DNA from: Microcaldota archaeon
Lineage (GTDB): Archaea > Micrarchaeota > Micrarchaeia > Burarchaeales > Fermentimicrarchaeaceae
Length of the DNA: 18,950 bases
Direction: 5' to 3'
NCBI GenBank assembly: GCA_026396455.1
Contig: JAPLWT010000032.1
Coordinates: 1-18,950 of the forward strand
Shown here: positions 12,666 to 18,950 of the stretch, in pieces
How the letters are laid out: the number at the start of each line of letters is the position of its first letter
Position numbering within the stretch: the first letter of the stretch is position 1
The notes under the pieces: generated by a model
Database searches by the model: none
Told to the model about the DNA's origin: nothing
Seen by the model: only the letters and a program-made list of their open reading frames with translations
Position numbers and translations under genes: made by a program

Positions 12666-12753
12666 CGGGCCCGGGGGGATTTGAACCCCCAACCAACTGG
12701 TCCGAAGCCTTGCGAGATTTCCTAGTCGCGCTATCCAGTTGCGCCACGGGCCC
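12666..12753 (-). tRNA. tRNA-Arg(TCG) with 14-nt non-canonical intron at 29/30
   Basis: On the minus strand the acceptor stem is GGGCCCG/CGGGCCC (12753-12747 and 12673-12667) with discriminator G at 12666; CCA is not encoded. The D stem is GCGC/GCGC and the T arm GGGGG-TTCAAAT-CCCCC. The anticodon loop CTTCGGA carries TCG at 12705-12703. The 3' half of the anticodon stem is CCAGT; a matching 5' half, ACTGG, exists only if AGGAAATCTCGCAA (12723-12710) is removed between positions 29 and 30. The precursor forms a bulge-helix-bulge: outer AGC/GCT, central GCGA/TCGC, 5' bulge CT^A and 3' bulge AA^G. Spliced length is 74 nt with every stem perfect. Confidence 0.93.
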
Positions 12754-12772
12754 CTATAAATTTTGGGCGGGG

Positions 12773-12781
12773 TTATATTTA
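12773..12781 (-). promoter_or_regulatory. candidate TATA box of tRNA-Arg
   Basis: TAAATATAA on the minus strand, overlapping the stop codon of the MetAP gene, lies about 24 bases before the tRNA 5' end at 12753. It would allow the tRNA to be transcribed separately from the polymerase-HAD-MetAP group. Confidence 0.45.
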
Positions 12782-13663
12782 TTTCGTCAGGACCCGGGCT
12801 GCATCCTTCTCAACAACCACCGTGACTTCAGCCTGCGAGACAAGCCCCTTCCCGCTTTCTTTGAGGATGGGGTATTGCTTCAGCGCAGTTGAGAAGACAA
12901 GCTCTTTGAGTGCTGCATGCAGCAGGAGCTTGGAGTGGAAGTCCTTGTAGAGCCACCTCTCTGCAAAAGGAAGCGTGCGGAAATTCTCCTCCGCGTAGTT
13001 TAGAAGCCTCCTGGACTCCCTCATGCGCACCGGTATCTTTTCGGAGAATGAAAATATTTCAACATCAGGCGATTCTGAGACTCTGCCCTCGCCATTCGTC
13101 GCGAATGGTTCTATCGCAATCACCATGCCTTCAGAAAGCTGTGTGGGGTCCTTGTTGCCTATGTTCGGGATCTCCACTCCTGCATGAAGCTCATATTCGC
13201 CCAAGGAATGGCCAGTGAGGTTCTCTATTGGCTTGTAGCCATATCCTTTTATTGCAGCCTCAACCTCTGCCCCAACATCGCCTATTTTTACTCCAGAGCG
13301 TATTGTGCAGATTGCTGCATCGAGCGCCTTCTCGGCTGCCTCAACAAGCTTCCCGTTCTCATTTGAAAGGTCGACAGTCAGCGCATTATCTCCTATAAAA
13401 CCATCTACGTGAACGCCGACATCAAGCTTCACGATGTCTTTTTCCCCGAGGACTGCAGTGCTGTCATCCTCCGGAGTGAAATGGGCTGCAACTTCGTTTA
13501 TGGATATGTTGGCTGGGAAAGCGGGCTTTGCCCCCTTTTCCCTTATCTTCGCTTCGGCCGCCTCTGCTATTTCAAGCAGCTTGGCGCCAGGCCTGATTAA
13601 TGATTTTGTTTCCTGCAGAACCTCAAATGCAATTTTGCATGCTTTCTCATATTTCTCAATCAT
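12779..13663 (-). CDS. map: methionine aminopeptidase, type II
   Basis: A 294-residue enzyme that removes the initiator methionine from new proteins. The metal ligands and catalytic histidines are all present: H61 in 'AAHFTP', D81 and D92 in 'KLDVGVHVDGFIGDN', H152 in 'GHSLGEYELHAG', E185 in 'AIEPFAT' and E279 in 'SQAEVTVVV'. The region between about 190 and 260 is the helical insertion that distinguishes type II enzymes from bacterial type I. Length agrees with archaeal members. The start codon overlaps the stop of the HAD gene in an ATGA arrangement, so translation is probably coupled. Confidence 0.97.
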   Translation of the reverse strand: MIEKYEKACKIAFEVLQETKSLIRPGAKLLEIAEAAEAKIREKGAKPAFPANISINEVAAHFTPEDDSTAVLGEKDIVKLDVGVHVDGFIGDNALTVDLSNENGKLVEAAEKALDAAICTIRSGVKIGDVGAEVEAAIKGYGYKPIENLTGHSLGEYELHAGVEIPNIGNKDPTQLSEGMVIAIEPFATNGEGRVSESPDVEIFSFSEKIPVRMRESRRLLNYAEENFRTLPFAERWLYKDFHSKLLLHAALKELVFSTALKQYPILKESGKGLVSQAEVTVVVEKDAARVLTK

Positions 13664-14310
13664 TTTTCCAACCTCTCGATTATTTTTAGCAGTTCCCCGA
13701 AGTTTCTCACTGAATAATCCGCACCTTTGCCTACATGCTTGTGCGCAACCAGAACAGTTTTGATGCCGAGAGATTTTGCAGGCAGTATGTCTTTGTCCAG
13801 CCTGTCCCCGACCATCAGCACTTCCTGGGGCTTGAGCTTCAGCTTATTCAGGATTGACTTGTAGAAGTGCCCTGTTTTCTTTGGTGTTACGAAAACTTCG
13901 TGGAACATATTATGCAGACCAAGTCTTATGAGCTTATCCCATTGCTTGAGGGCTTTTCCCTCGGATGCAATGCAGAGCTTGTAGCCCCTTTCCCTCAGGG
14001 AAATGATTGTTTTGGGAACATCAGGGTAGGGGAAGATGCTTGTCTTTGCCTGGTGGTACGCGACAATTCCGGCCGCAATTATCTTGGGATTGCGCTTCAT
14101 TCCAAGCTTTTTTAAGAGTATGTTGAAATGCTGCGTGTAGTTGGGCCCGTATCTGTCTATCACCTGACGCAGCTTCTTGTATGCTATGTTCTCATCAACA
14201 TCCATACCAGCCTCTATCATTGCGGTGATTGCATTCCTCCTCGCAAGCTCCGCGAAATCATTAGAGGGGAACAGTGTGTTGTCAATGTCAAATATTATTG
14301 CTTTAAGCAT
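13660..14310 (-). CDS. HAD superfamily phosphatase
   Basis: A 216-residue haloacid dehalogenase-type hydrolase. Motif I is 'IIFDIDNTLF' with the nucleophile D8 and D10. A helical cap domain follows (about residues 15-85). Motif II is near 'LCIASEG', motif III is K in 'TPKKTG', and motif IV is 'VGDRLDKDI'. It resembles the archaeal pyrimidine/phosphoglycolate-like HAD group, but the substrate cannot be read from the sequence. I prefer ATG 14310 to the GTG at 14319, since GGGTGA lies 5 bases before it. The start lies inside the last codons of the polymerase gene, and the stop overlaps the MetAP start, so the three genes form a coupled operon. Confidence 0.9.
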   Translation of the reverse strand: MLKAIIFDIDNTLFPSNDFAELARRNAITAMIEAGMDVDENIAYKKLRQVIDRYGPNYTQHFNILLKKLGMKRNPKIIAAGIVAYHQAKTSIFPYPDVPKTIISLRERGYKLCIASEGKALKQWDKLIRLGLHNMFHEVFVTPKKTGHFYKSILNKLKLKPQEVLMVGDRLDKDILPAKSLGIKTVLVAHKHVGKGADYSVRNFGELLKIIERLEK

Positions 14311-16690
14311 GCCAGTCACCCAGGCTTAATTGCTTTCCTCCGAACAGCAAATCCTCTTTCTTCACGCCGAGCTCCTTGAGAATCTTGAGAACCGCGGGTA
14401 TCACTTGGTGGTCTATGTAGTAGCCTGCGTCATAATCCTTTGCCATGTCAGCGGGCATGGCTTTGTCTGAAATGCTGTTTCCCGTTCTTGTTATTACGAA
14501 GCCGACAAGGGAGCCCTCCTCCATCGGCACACCCGCTTCCATAGCTTTCTTTGCAGCCGCAAGTTCAGGTGAGTTGATCTCATATTTGTCGACTCCCTTC
14601 TTCAGTTGAGTGTATATCACGAGCTCACTGAGAGGAGTTTTGCCTGCCTTTAGCTCGTCTATTTTGTCCATCACAATTTTCACAGCCTTGTCCTTGCTGC
14701 CCTCCTTGAGAATCGCCTCAAGGACCTGCTTCTGAACCTCTTTTGCAACTCCCGCCCAGTCCCTCCTCACAAGCTCGAATCCGCGTATCTTTATCCTTCC
14801 GTCCTCCCCAATCATTGCATACTTCTTCTTTGCCCCTTTCGCCTCTGCCTTCTTGCTTACGAACATCCCTCTCGTGTAGAATCCCTCAAGCTCAAGCTCC
14901 ATTTTCTCGGGCAGTTTGGAGTTTATCTCCGCAACAAATTCAAGTGCGTCCTTCTTCTTTTTGTCCCCGAGCAGGAGCATGAGCGAGTCTGTGTCCCCGT
15001 AAAGAACTTTGAAGCCTGCCTCCTCTGCCTTCTTCATGGTTTCCTGTATGTAATGCCTGCCCCAGGCTGTTGTGCTCTCTCCAGCTTCCTTGGAATACCA
15101 GCGGGAGCGCGGGTAGAGGAGATACCCATAGAATGAATTTGCAGTTATTTTCAGCGCCTGCTGCCTTGCATCGAACTGTATGAATTCTTCCGTTCCTGGC
15201 TTGAGCGACTTCATCTTCTTCTTTATCTCACCTCTTTTCTCAAGCAGCTCTCCAAGAACCGAGGGAATGAGGCCCTTTTTCTTCTTGCAGAATTTATGGC
15301 CTACAGGTGAAATGAACGCATCTTTCTCGCAGCAGTCACAGTTAAGGGTGGATGGGTCCACGTTGTGGGAAATTATTATTGATGGATATAGGGAGCGGAA
15401 GTCGAAAACAACTAGGTTATCATATATGCCTGGCTCGGGCATCTTGACAAACGCCCCAACGGCGGGCGAGGCTGCCCTCGCGGTTATCTCCTCCTCCTTG
15501 GGCTGGTTGGGCACAATCATGTTCTCCCAGTGCGCCCTGTTCATGAGAAGCTGCTCCACAATGGTGCCCGTGGATGAGCCGACTATGTCGAAAAGTGGGA
15601 CTTTTGATAGTTTGGAGAGTTCAAACTCCATAGGGAGGAGCCGGTCCGCGAGTTCCTTCTCTGCAACTGAGTCATTCAGGGAGTAGTCTGCAAGCTCCCC
15701 GCACTTCGAACCTTCGTCCCAGTATTTCCATATCTCAAGCTTTGGCACTACTTTCTTCTTCTTCCCAGTTATTTCAGAGTAGACTTCCGTGAGGGTGCGC
15801 TGGAATGTTTTCAACGCGCCGATAGTTACAAGGAAGCGTATGATATGGAATATGTCTACGTGTATCCTTCCGTTGATTTTCGCCTTGTTTATCATCCCCC
15901 TTCGGGATAGGTTGAAGCTTGAGCCGTCCCTCCCAAGCGCGAGTTTTGTTCTGAGAACAGTGGCCCTCTCCTTCAGGTAGGGCAAGTCAAAATTACTGGA
16001 ATTGTAGCCGAGCAGGATTTCAACATCCATCTTCTTGACAAGCTCGCAGAACTTCTCTATCATCTCCTTTTCGTTGGAGTATGCATGTACGAACTCCCGG
16101 TCTATCTTCTTTGTCGTGAGCACCCCGGATGATTCGCCTGCATAGCTTATCATGAGTGCAGGGTCCTTTGCCGGGCGGGGGGCTCCCTGTGGGTTGTAGG
16201 TCTCAATGTCAAATGCAAGCGTGTTGAGTTTCACTGCAGGGGCATCATAGATTTTTACTATCTTCTTGAGCTCCTTCCCCTCCCTCTCGAATTCCACCAT
16301 GGCGAGGGGCACCAGTCCCTTGTCTATTATGTATCTCCTTGTGAACGGTATGTTGTACTCATATGTTGTCCCGAAACTCTTAACCTCCTCCCGCAGTATT
16401 GGAACCTCTGTGGGGTGGTGGCACACTATTTTGAGAAGCTCCTGCTCCTTGCCTGAGAGGATTTTTTTGACTTTCTCAATCCTTTTTATCTTAACAACTC
16501 TGCCTCTATCCTCAACAGAAATCTGCTCAACTGCTTTGCTGGCTCCTTCCAGATCATCACTGTGTAGGTAGAAGTAGGGCTCGAATGATGAGTCGTGGAT
16601 TCTGAAGAACTTCTTTCCCTTGAAGATGAGCGTGAGCACTGGTTTCGAGCCTCTTGTCCTGTAGCTCACGTCAACAAACAGCGCTTTCAT
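14303..16690 (-). CDS. polB: family B DNA polymerase
   Basis: A 795-residue replicative-type polymerase with proofreading. Exonuclease motifs: Exo I D161-I-E163, Exo II 'NSSNFD' with D235, Exo III Y336-x3-D340. Polymerase motifs: A 'DFRSLYPSI' from D430, B 'KITANSFYG' (514-522) and C 'YGDTDS' at 564-569 with the catalytic aspartates D566 and D568. Cysteines 451, 453, 454 and 468 form a small cluster, as in other archaeal PolB. The C-terminus holds Q787-x2-L790-x2-W793, a PIP-box-like motif for binding the PCNA clamp. No intein is present at the usual insertion points. A TTTTTAA box about 27 bases upstream predicts a leaderless mRNA. Length is normal and all catalytic residues are present. Confidence 0.97.
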   Translation of the reverse strand: MKALFVDVSYRTRGSKPVLTLIFKGKKFFRIHDSSFEPYFYLHSDDLEGASKAVEQISVEDRGRVVKIKRIEKVKKILSGKEQELLKIVCHHPTEVPILREEVKSFGTTYEYNIPFTRRYIIDKGLVPLAMVEFEREGKELKKIVKIYDAPAVKLNTLAFDIETYNPQGAPRPAKDPALMISYAGESSGVLTTKKIDREFVHAYSNEKEMIEKFCELVKKMDVEILLGYNSSNFDLPYLKERATVLRTKLALGRDGSSFNLSRRGMINKAKINGRIHVDIFHIIRFLVTIGALKTFQRTLTEVYSEITGKKKKVVPKLEIWKYWDEGSKCGELADYSLNDSVAEKELADRLLPMEFELSKLSKVPLFDIVGSSTGTIVEQLLMNRAHWENMIVPNQPKEEEITARAASPAVGAFVKMPEPGIYDNLVVFDFRSLYPSIIISHNVDPSTLNCDCCEKDAFISPVGHKFCKKKKGLIPSVLGELLEKRGEIKKKMKSLKPGTEEFIQFDARQQALKITANSFYGYLLYPRSRWYSKEAGESTTAWGRHYIQETMKKAEEAGFKVLYGDTDSLMLLLGDKKKKDALEFVAEINSKLPEKMELELEGFYTRGMFVSKKAEAKGAKKKYAMIGEDGRIKIRGFELVRRDWAGVAKEVQKQVLEAILKEGSKDKAVKIVMDKIDELKAGKTPLSELVIYTQLKKGVDKYEINSPELAAAKKAMEAGVPMEEGSLVGFVITRTGNSISDKAMPADMAKDYDAGYYIDHQVIPAVLKILKELGVKKEDLLFGGKQLSLGDWHA

Positions 16691-16697
16691 ATATATA

Positions 16698-16706
16698 TTT
16701 TTTAAT
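16698..16706 (+). promoter_or_regulatory. TATA region of rpiA
   Basis: TTTTTTAAT is centred about 27 bases before the rpiA ATG, within the 38-base gap to the divergent polymerase gene. A second AT-rich tract, ATATATATA, precedes it at about 16690-16697. Either predicts a leaderless or very short-leader mRNA. Confidence 0.5.
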
Positions 16707-16713
16707 TTGATGC

Positions 16714-16720
16714 TTAAAAA
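16714..16720 (-). promoter_or_regulatory. TATA box of polB
   Basis: TTTTTAA on the minus strand lies about 27 bases before the polB ATG at 16690, predicting a leaderless mRNA. It is interleaved with the rpiA promoter, so the two divergent promoters share about 38 bases and probably cannot be occupied fully at the same time. Confidence 0.5.
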
Positions 16721-16728
16721 GGATAATC

Positions 16729-17391
16729 ATGGATGGGAAGTTTAACGCAGCTCAGAAGGCCGTGGAGTTTGTGAAGAGTGGTATGGTTGTAGGGCTGGGC
16801 ACTGGGAAGACTTCTGAGATTTTCATAAAGCTGCTTGGGAAGAAGGTGAAGGAAGATAAAATGAAGGTTGTGTGCGTGCCCACTTCTGTGAGGGCAGAGA
16901 AAGTCGCAAAGAGGGCAGGTCTTGTTGTCAGGAAATTGAATGAAGTAAAGGGAGTTGATCTGGCAGTTGATGGGGCTGACCAGGTTGATACGAAGCTGAA
17001 TTTGATCAAGGGGTACGGCGGCGCTCTGTTCCGAGAGAAAATCGTGGATTACGGGGCAAAAAGGTTTGTTGTGATTGTTGATGAGAGCAAGCTGAGGGGG
17101 GTATTGGGTGGGTGGGTGCCTCTTGAGGTCTCTCCTTTTGCAGCGGAACAGGTGAGGAGGGAATTAAAAAAGTTGGGAATGGAGGAGAGAACTAGAATGA
17201 AGAAGGGGCGGAAGTTTATAACAGATAACTGGAATGTCATTATTGACGTTCGTTTTGCGAGGATAAATAACCCGAAGAGTGTGGATGCGCTTCTCAGAAG
17301 CATCCCGGGTGTTATAGAAACGGGAATATTTAGCGAGAAAGTTTGGAGAGTAATCGTAGGTACCGAAACCGGCGTCAAATTGCTGAGTTAG
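16729..17391 (+). CDS. rpiA: ribose-5-phosphate isomerase A
   Basis: A 220-residue enzyme interconverting ribose-5-phosphate and ribulose-5-phosphate, the usual archaeal route to ribose for nucleotides. Catalytic residues align with the E. coli enzyme at the same numbers: D81 and D84 in 'DGADQVD', K94 in 'LIKGYGG' and E103 in 'FREKIV'. The phosphate loop is 'GLGTGKTSE', with K where most members have S, and the DGADEVD motif has Q in place of E. Both look like tolerated substitutions because the catalytic residues are intact. The 'VIVDESK' motif follows at about 115-121. It is divergent from polB and stands 32 bases before the next gene. Confidence 0.95.
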   Translation: MDGKFNAAQKAVEFVKSGMVVGLGTGKTSEIFIKLLGKKVKEDKMKVVCVPTSVRAEKVAKRAGLVVRKLNEVKGVDLAVDGADQVDTKLNLIKGYGGALFREKIVDYGAKRFVVIVDESKLRGVLGGWVPLEVSPFAAEQVRRELKKLGMEERTRMKKGRKFITDNWNVIIDVRFARINNPKSVDALLRSIPGVIETGIFSEKVWRVIVGTETGVKLLS

Positions 17392-17392
17392 G

Positions 17393-17402
17393 CATATATA
17401 GT
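17393..17402 (+). promoter_or_regulatory. TATA box of the dephospho-CoA kinase gene
   Basis: CATATATAGT begins 2 bases after the rpiA stop and is centred about 26 bases before ATG 17423, predicting a leaderless mRNA independent of rpiA. Confidence 0.55.
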
Positions 17403-17422
17403 AGTTTATTGAAGGTTATCAC

Positions 17423-17923
17423 ATGAGAAAACTGCCCGAGAATTTGAGGCTTGAGCTCCGTAGACCTTTTGGGAAAGTGCTGAGCAACGAAGAGCTGATT
17501 TCAGCGTTGAAGAAGAGGACGGGTATGCTCATAACAATCGGTGACGACTGCTCCTACGCTCTTATACGGGTGGGCATAACCCCTGATGTCGTGATATATG
17601 ACTTGAGGATAAAGAGGAGAGAGGTTATCGGTAGTGTTAGAGATGCGCTTAGTAAATTTAATGATGGAGAGGTAATAGTGCATAATGCAGCAGGGGTCAT
17701 AATGGATGAGTTAGTTGAATGTGTCAAGGATGCAATTGAGAAAGGGGAGGGCAAGATTCTTGTCAAGGGTGAGGAGGATCTTGCTGCGCTTGTTGCCATG
17801 ATGTACGCACCTGACGGCGCGTTGGTTGTGTACGGACAGCCCGATGAGGGAGCGGTCCTTGTCAAGATGAATGGGAAGACGAGGGACAGGGCGGTAAGGA
17901 CTTTTGAGAGTATGGAAGAGTGA
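17423..17923 (+). CDS. GTP-dependent dephospho-CoA kinase (DUF359 family)
   Basis: A 166-residue archaeal enzyme for the last step of coenzyme A synthesis, which uses GTP instead of ATP. Family hallmarks: 'LRLELRRPFG' near the start, a GDD motif at 40-42, 'GITPDVVIYD' at 51-60, 'VHNAAGVI' (usually N-P-A-G), 'VKGEEDLAALVAMMYAP' with the acidic pair near 117-119, and 'VVYGQPDEGAVLV' near the end. Length is normal. It ends 4 bases before the MFS gene. The link with rpiA is only proximity; both feed cofactor or nucleotide synthesis. Confidence 0.92.
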   Translation: MRKLPENLRLELRRPFGKVLSNEELISALKKRTGMLITIGDDCSYALIRVGITPDVVIYDLRIKRREVIGSVRDALSKFNDGEVIVHNAAGVIMDELVECVKDAIEKGEGKILVKGEEDLAALVAMMYAPDGALVVYGQPDEGAVLVKMNGKTRDRAVRTFESMEE

Positions 17924-17927
17924 GCGG

Positions 17928-18950
17928 ATGGATGAGCTGAGAATTATAAACTTCCTAGATGCATTCATCGCAAATGCATTGTCGATAATTATACCTTTGC
18001 TTCTGGTTGCAAAAGGCGTTGATGTCGTGCAGATCGGGCTGGTTGTGTCCATGTCGCCCGTGATATTTGTTGTTTCAAGAAGCATATTCGCAGCCATGTC
18101 AGACCAGGTGGGCGTGAGGAAGTTCTTCATATTGAACGGGGCGATGAATGTTGTCTCGGTCCTCATCTATCTGGTTGCGAGCAACCCGTTTCTCTTCTCC
18201 ATCGGAAAGATGTTTGAGGGTGTGAGGAACGGGGCGATGTGGTCCGTGAACAGGACTGCCGTTTTCATGAGGAATGGGAGGAAGGCTGTTGACGAGATGT
18301 CAAGGACGCAGGCCATAAGGGTTGGGGCTGCTGCCATGGGCATAATAGTGGCCGGGGTGCTGCTCGATAATTACTCATTTGATGCTGCACTTATTTTCTT
18401 CATCATTCTCGGGGTTATCCTTTTCTCCGTCTCCTTCCTGGTTGAGGGAGGAAGAAGTTCGAAGATAAGGATTAAGGAAATCTTCGGGCAGTTGGACTTC
18501 AGGAGGAAGAGTGAGGTATTGAAAAGGACTAGTTTGGTCATGATACCGCAGTCTGTTGCAATCGCAATTCCGCTCTCACTGATCTTCCCGCTTTTCCTGA
18601 AGGACATAGGCTATGATTATTGGTTGATAGGGGTCGCAATTGCGCTTTACTATGCAATAAGCGCTATCACGACATTTCTTTATATGAGAATGAAATGGGG
18701 GAAGGGAGCAATGTGGGTGGGTGCCCTTGCTTTCCTTGCTGGGGGAATTCTGCTGCCCCTGTTGGATGGCGCCTGGGCCTTGCCTCTGATGGCGGTCATG
18801 GGTATCGGGGATGGGATGGCAACGCCACTCTGGGAGGCGCTGGTCTTCAACGCTACAGGGAGGAGCAGGAATGTGTCAAGTGATATCGCACTGCTTCACA
18901 CCCCGCCAAACTTGTCAAATGCGGTATGTTTGATTGCCGCAGGTGTAATT
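17928..18950 (+). CDS. MFS transporter (3' end outside window)
   Basis: An open frame of 341 codons from ATG 17928 to the window end without a stop. It encodes a polytopic membrane protein with about ten hydrophobic helices visible of the usual twelve. The loop after the second helix, 'SDQVGVRKFF', matches the major facilitator motif (G/S-x-x-x-D-x-x-G-x-R/K). A hydrophilic central loop, 'EGGRSSKIRIKEIFGQLDFRRKSE', separates the two six-helix halves. The transported substrate cannot be told. The start is 4 bases after the dephospho-CoA kinase stop, with GGAAGAGTGA just upstream as ribosome site, so the two genes are probably cotranscribed. Confidence 0.85.
   Translation, partial: MDELRIINFLDAFIANALSIIIPLLLVAKGVDVVQIGLVVSMSPVIFVVSRSIFAAMSDQVGVRKFFILNGAMNVVSVLIYLVASNPFLFSIGKMFEGVRNGAMWSVNRTAVFMRNGRKAVDEMSRTQAIRVGAAAMGIIVAGVLLDNYSFDAALIFFIILGVILFSVSFLVEGGRSSKIRIKEIFGQLDFRRKSEVLKRTSLVMIPQSVAIAIPLSLIFPLFLKDIGYDYWLIGVAIALYYAISAITTFLYMRMKWGKGAMWVGALAFLAGGILLPLLDGAWALPLMAVMGIGDGMATPLWEALVFNATGRSRNVSSDIALLHTPPNLSNAVCLIAAGVI

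Noticed and set aside
12666..12753. Canonical 37/38 intron in the tRNA-Arg gene
   Set aside because: No 5-bp anticodon stem can be formed with the extra bases placed at 37/38; only removal between 29 and 30 yields perfect pairing, and the BHB fold supports that.
14303..16690. Possible intein in the DNA polymerase
   Set aside because: Motifs A, B and C are all continuous and the total length is normal.

Overview
The window is a densely packed archaeal chromosome segment, about half G+C. The evidence is archaeal-type genes throughout: diphthine synthase, 4-demethylwyosine synthase, thermosome, family B DNA polymerase, type II methionine aminopeptidase, GTP-dependent dephospho-CoA kinase, a COG1395 regulator, a DUF63 membrane protein and a tRNA-splicing endonuclease. 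Two tRNA genes carry bulge-helix-bulge introns, and many genes have a TATA box about 26-28 bases before the start codon, which implies leaderless mRNAs. The endonuclease looks like the three-unit epsilon-2 form described from ARMAN/Micrarchaeota. I therefore infer a DPANN archaeon, probably Micrarchaeota or a relative. I saw no transposon, CRISPR array, rRNA or phage gene.

Layout: (1) 1-2892, a + strand gene train: DJ-1/PfpI protein (5' cut by the window edge), a small membrane protein, a double winged-helix regulator, a DUF63 membrane protein and DphB. (2) 2925-4763, + strand: a cysteine-repeat lipoprotein candidate, YjbQ, NAD kinase and a CxxS thioredoxin-fold protein. (3) TYW1 on the - strand, divergent from the + strand splicing endonuclease, followed by thymidylate kinase, intron-containing tRNA-Glu(TTC) and the COG1395 regulator. 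(4) 8856-9546, a loosely packed stretch with a palindrome, two overlapping small reading frames and the thermosome control region, then the thermosome. (5) 11248-16690, all - strand: family B polymerase, HAD phosphatase, MetAP, intron-containing tRNA-Arg(TCG), an IMPase-family phosphatase and an AT-rich GNAT acetyltransferase. (6) 16729-18950, + strand: RpiA, dephospho-CoA kinase and an MFS transporter cut by the window end.

The strongest story is tRNA processing. tRNA-Glu has a 16-nt intron at the canonical 37/38 position. tRNA-Arg has a 14-nt intron at the unusual 29/30 position; both fold into bulge-helix-bulge substrates. The endonuclease encoded between them has the unit layout of an enzyme class known for broad intron-position specificity. 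TYW1, which modifies G37 of tRNA-Phe, lies beside it. A second point of interest is an 11-base element shared upstream of the thermosome TATA box and the TATA box of the unexplained small frames at 9044-9402.
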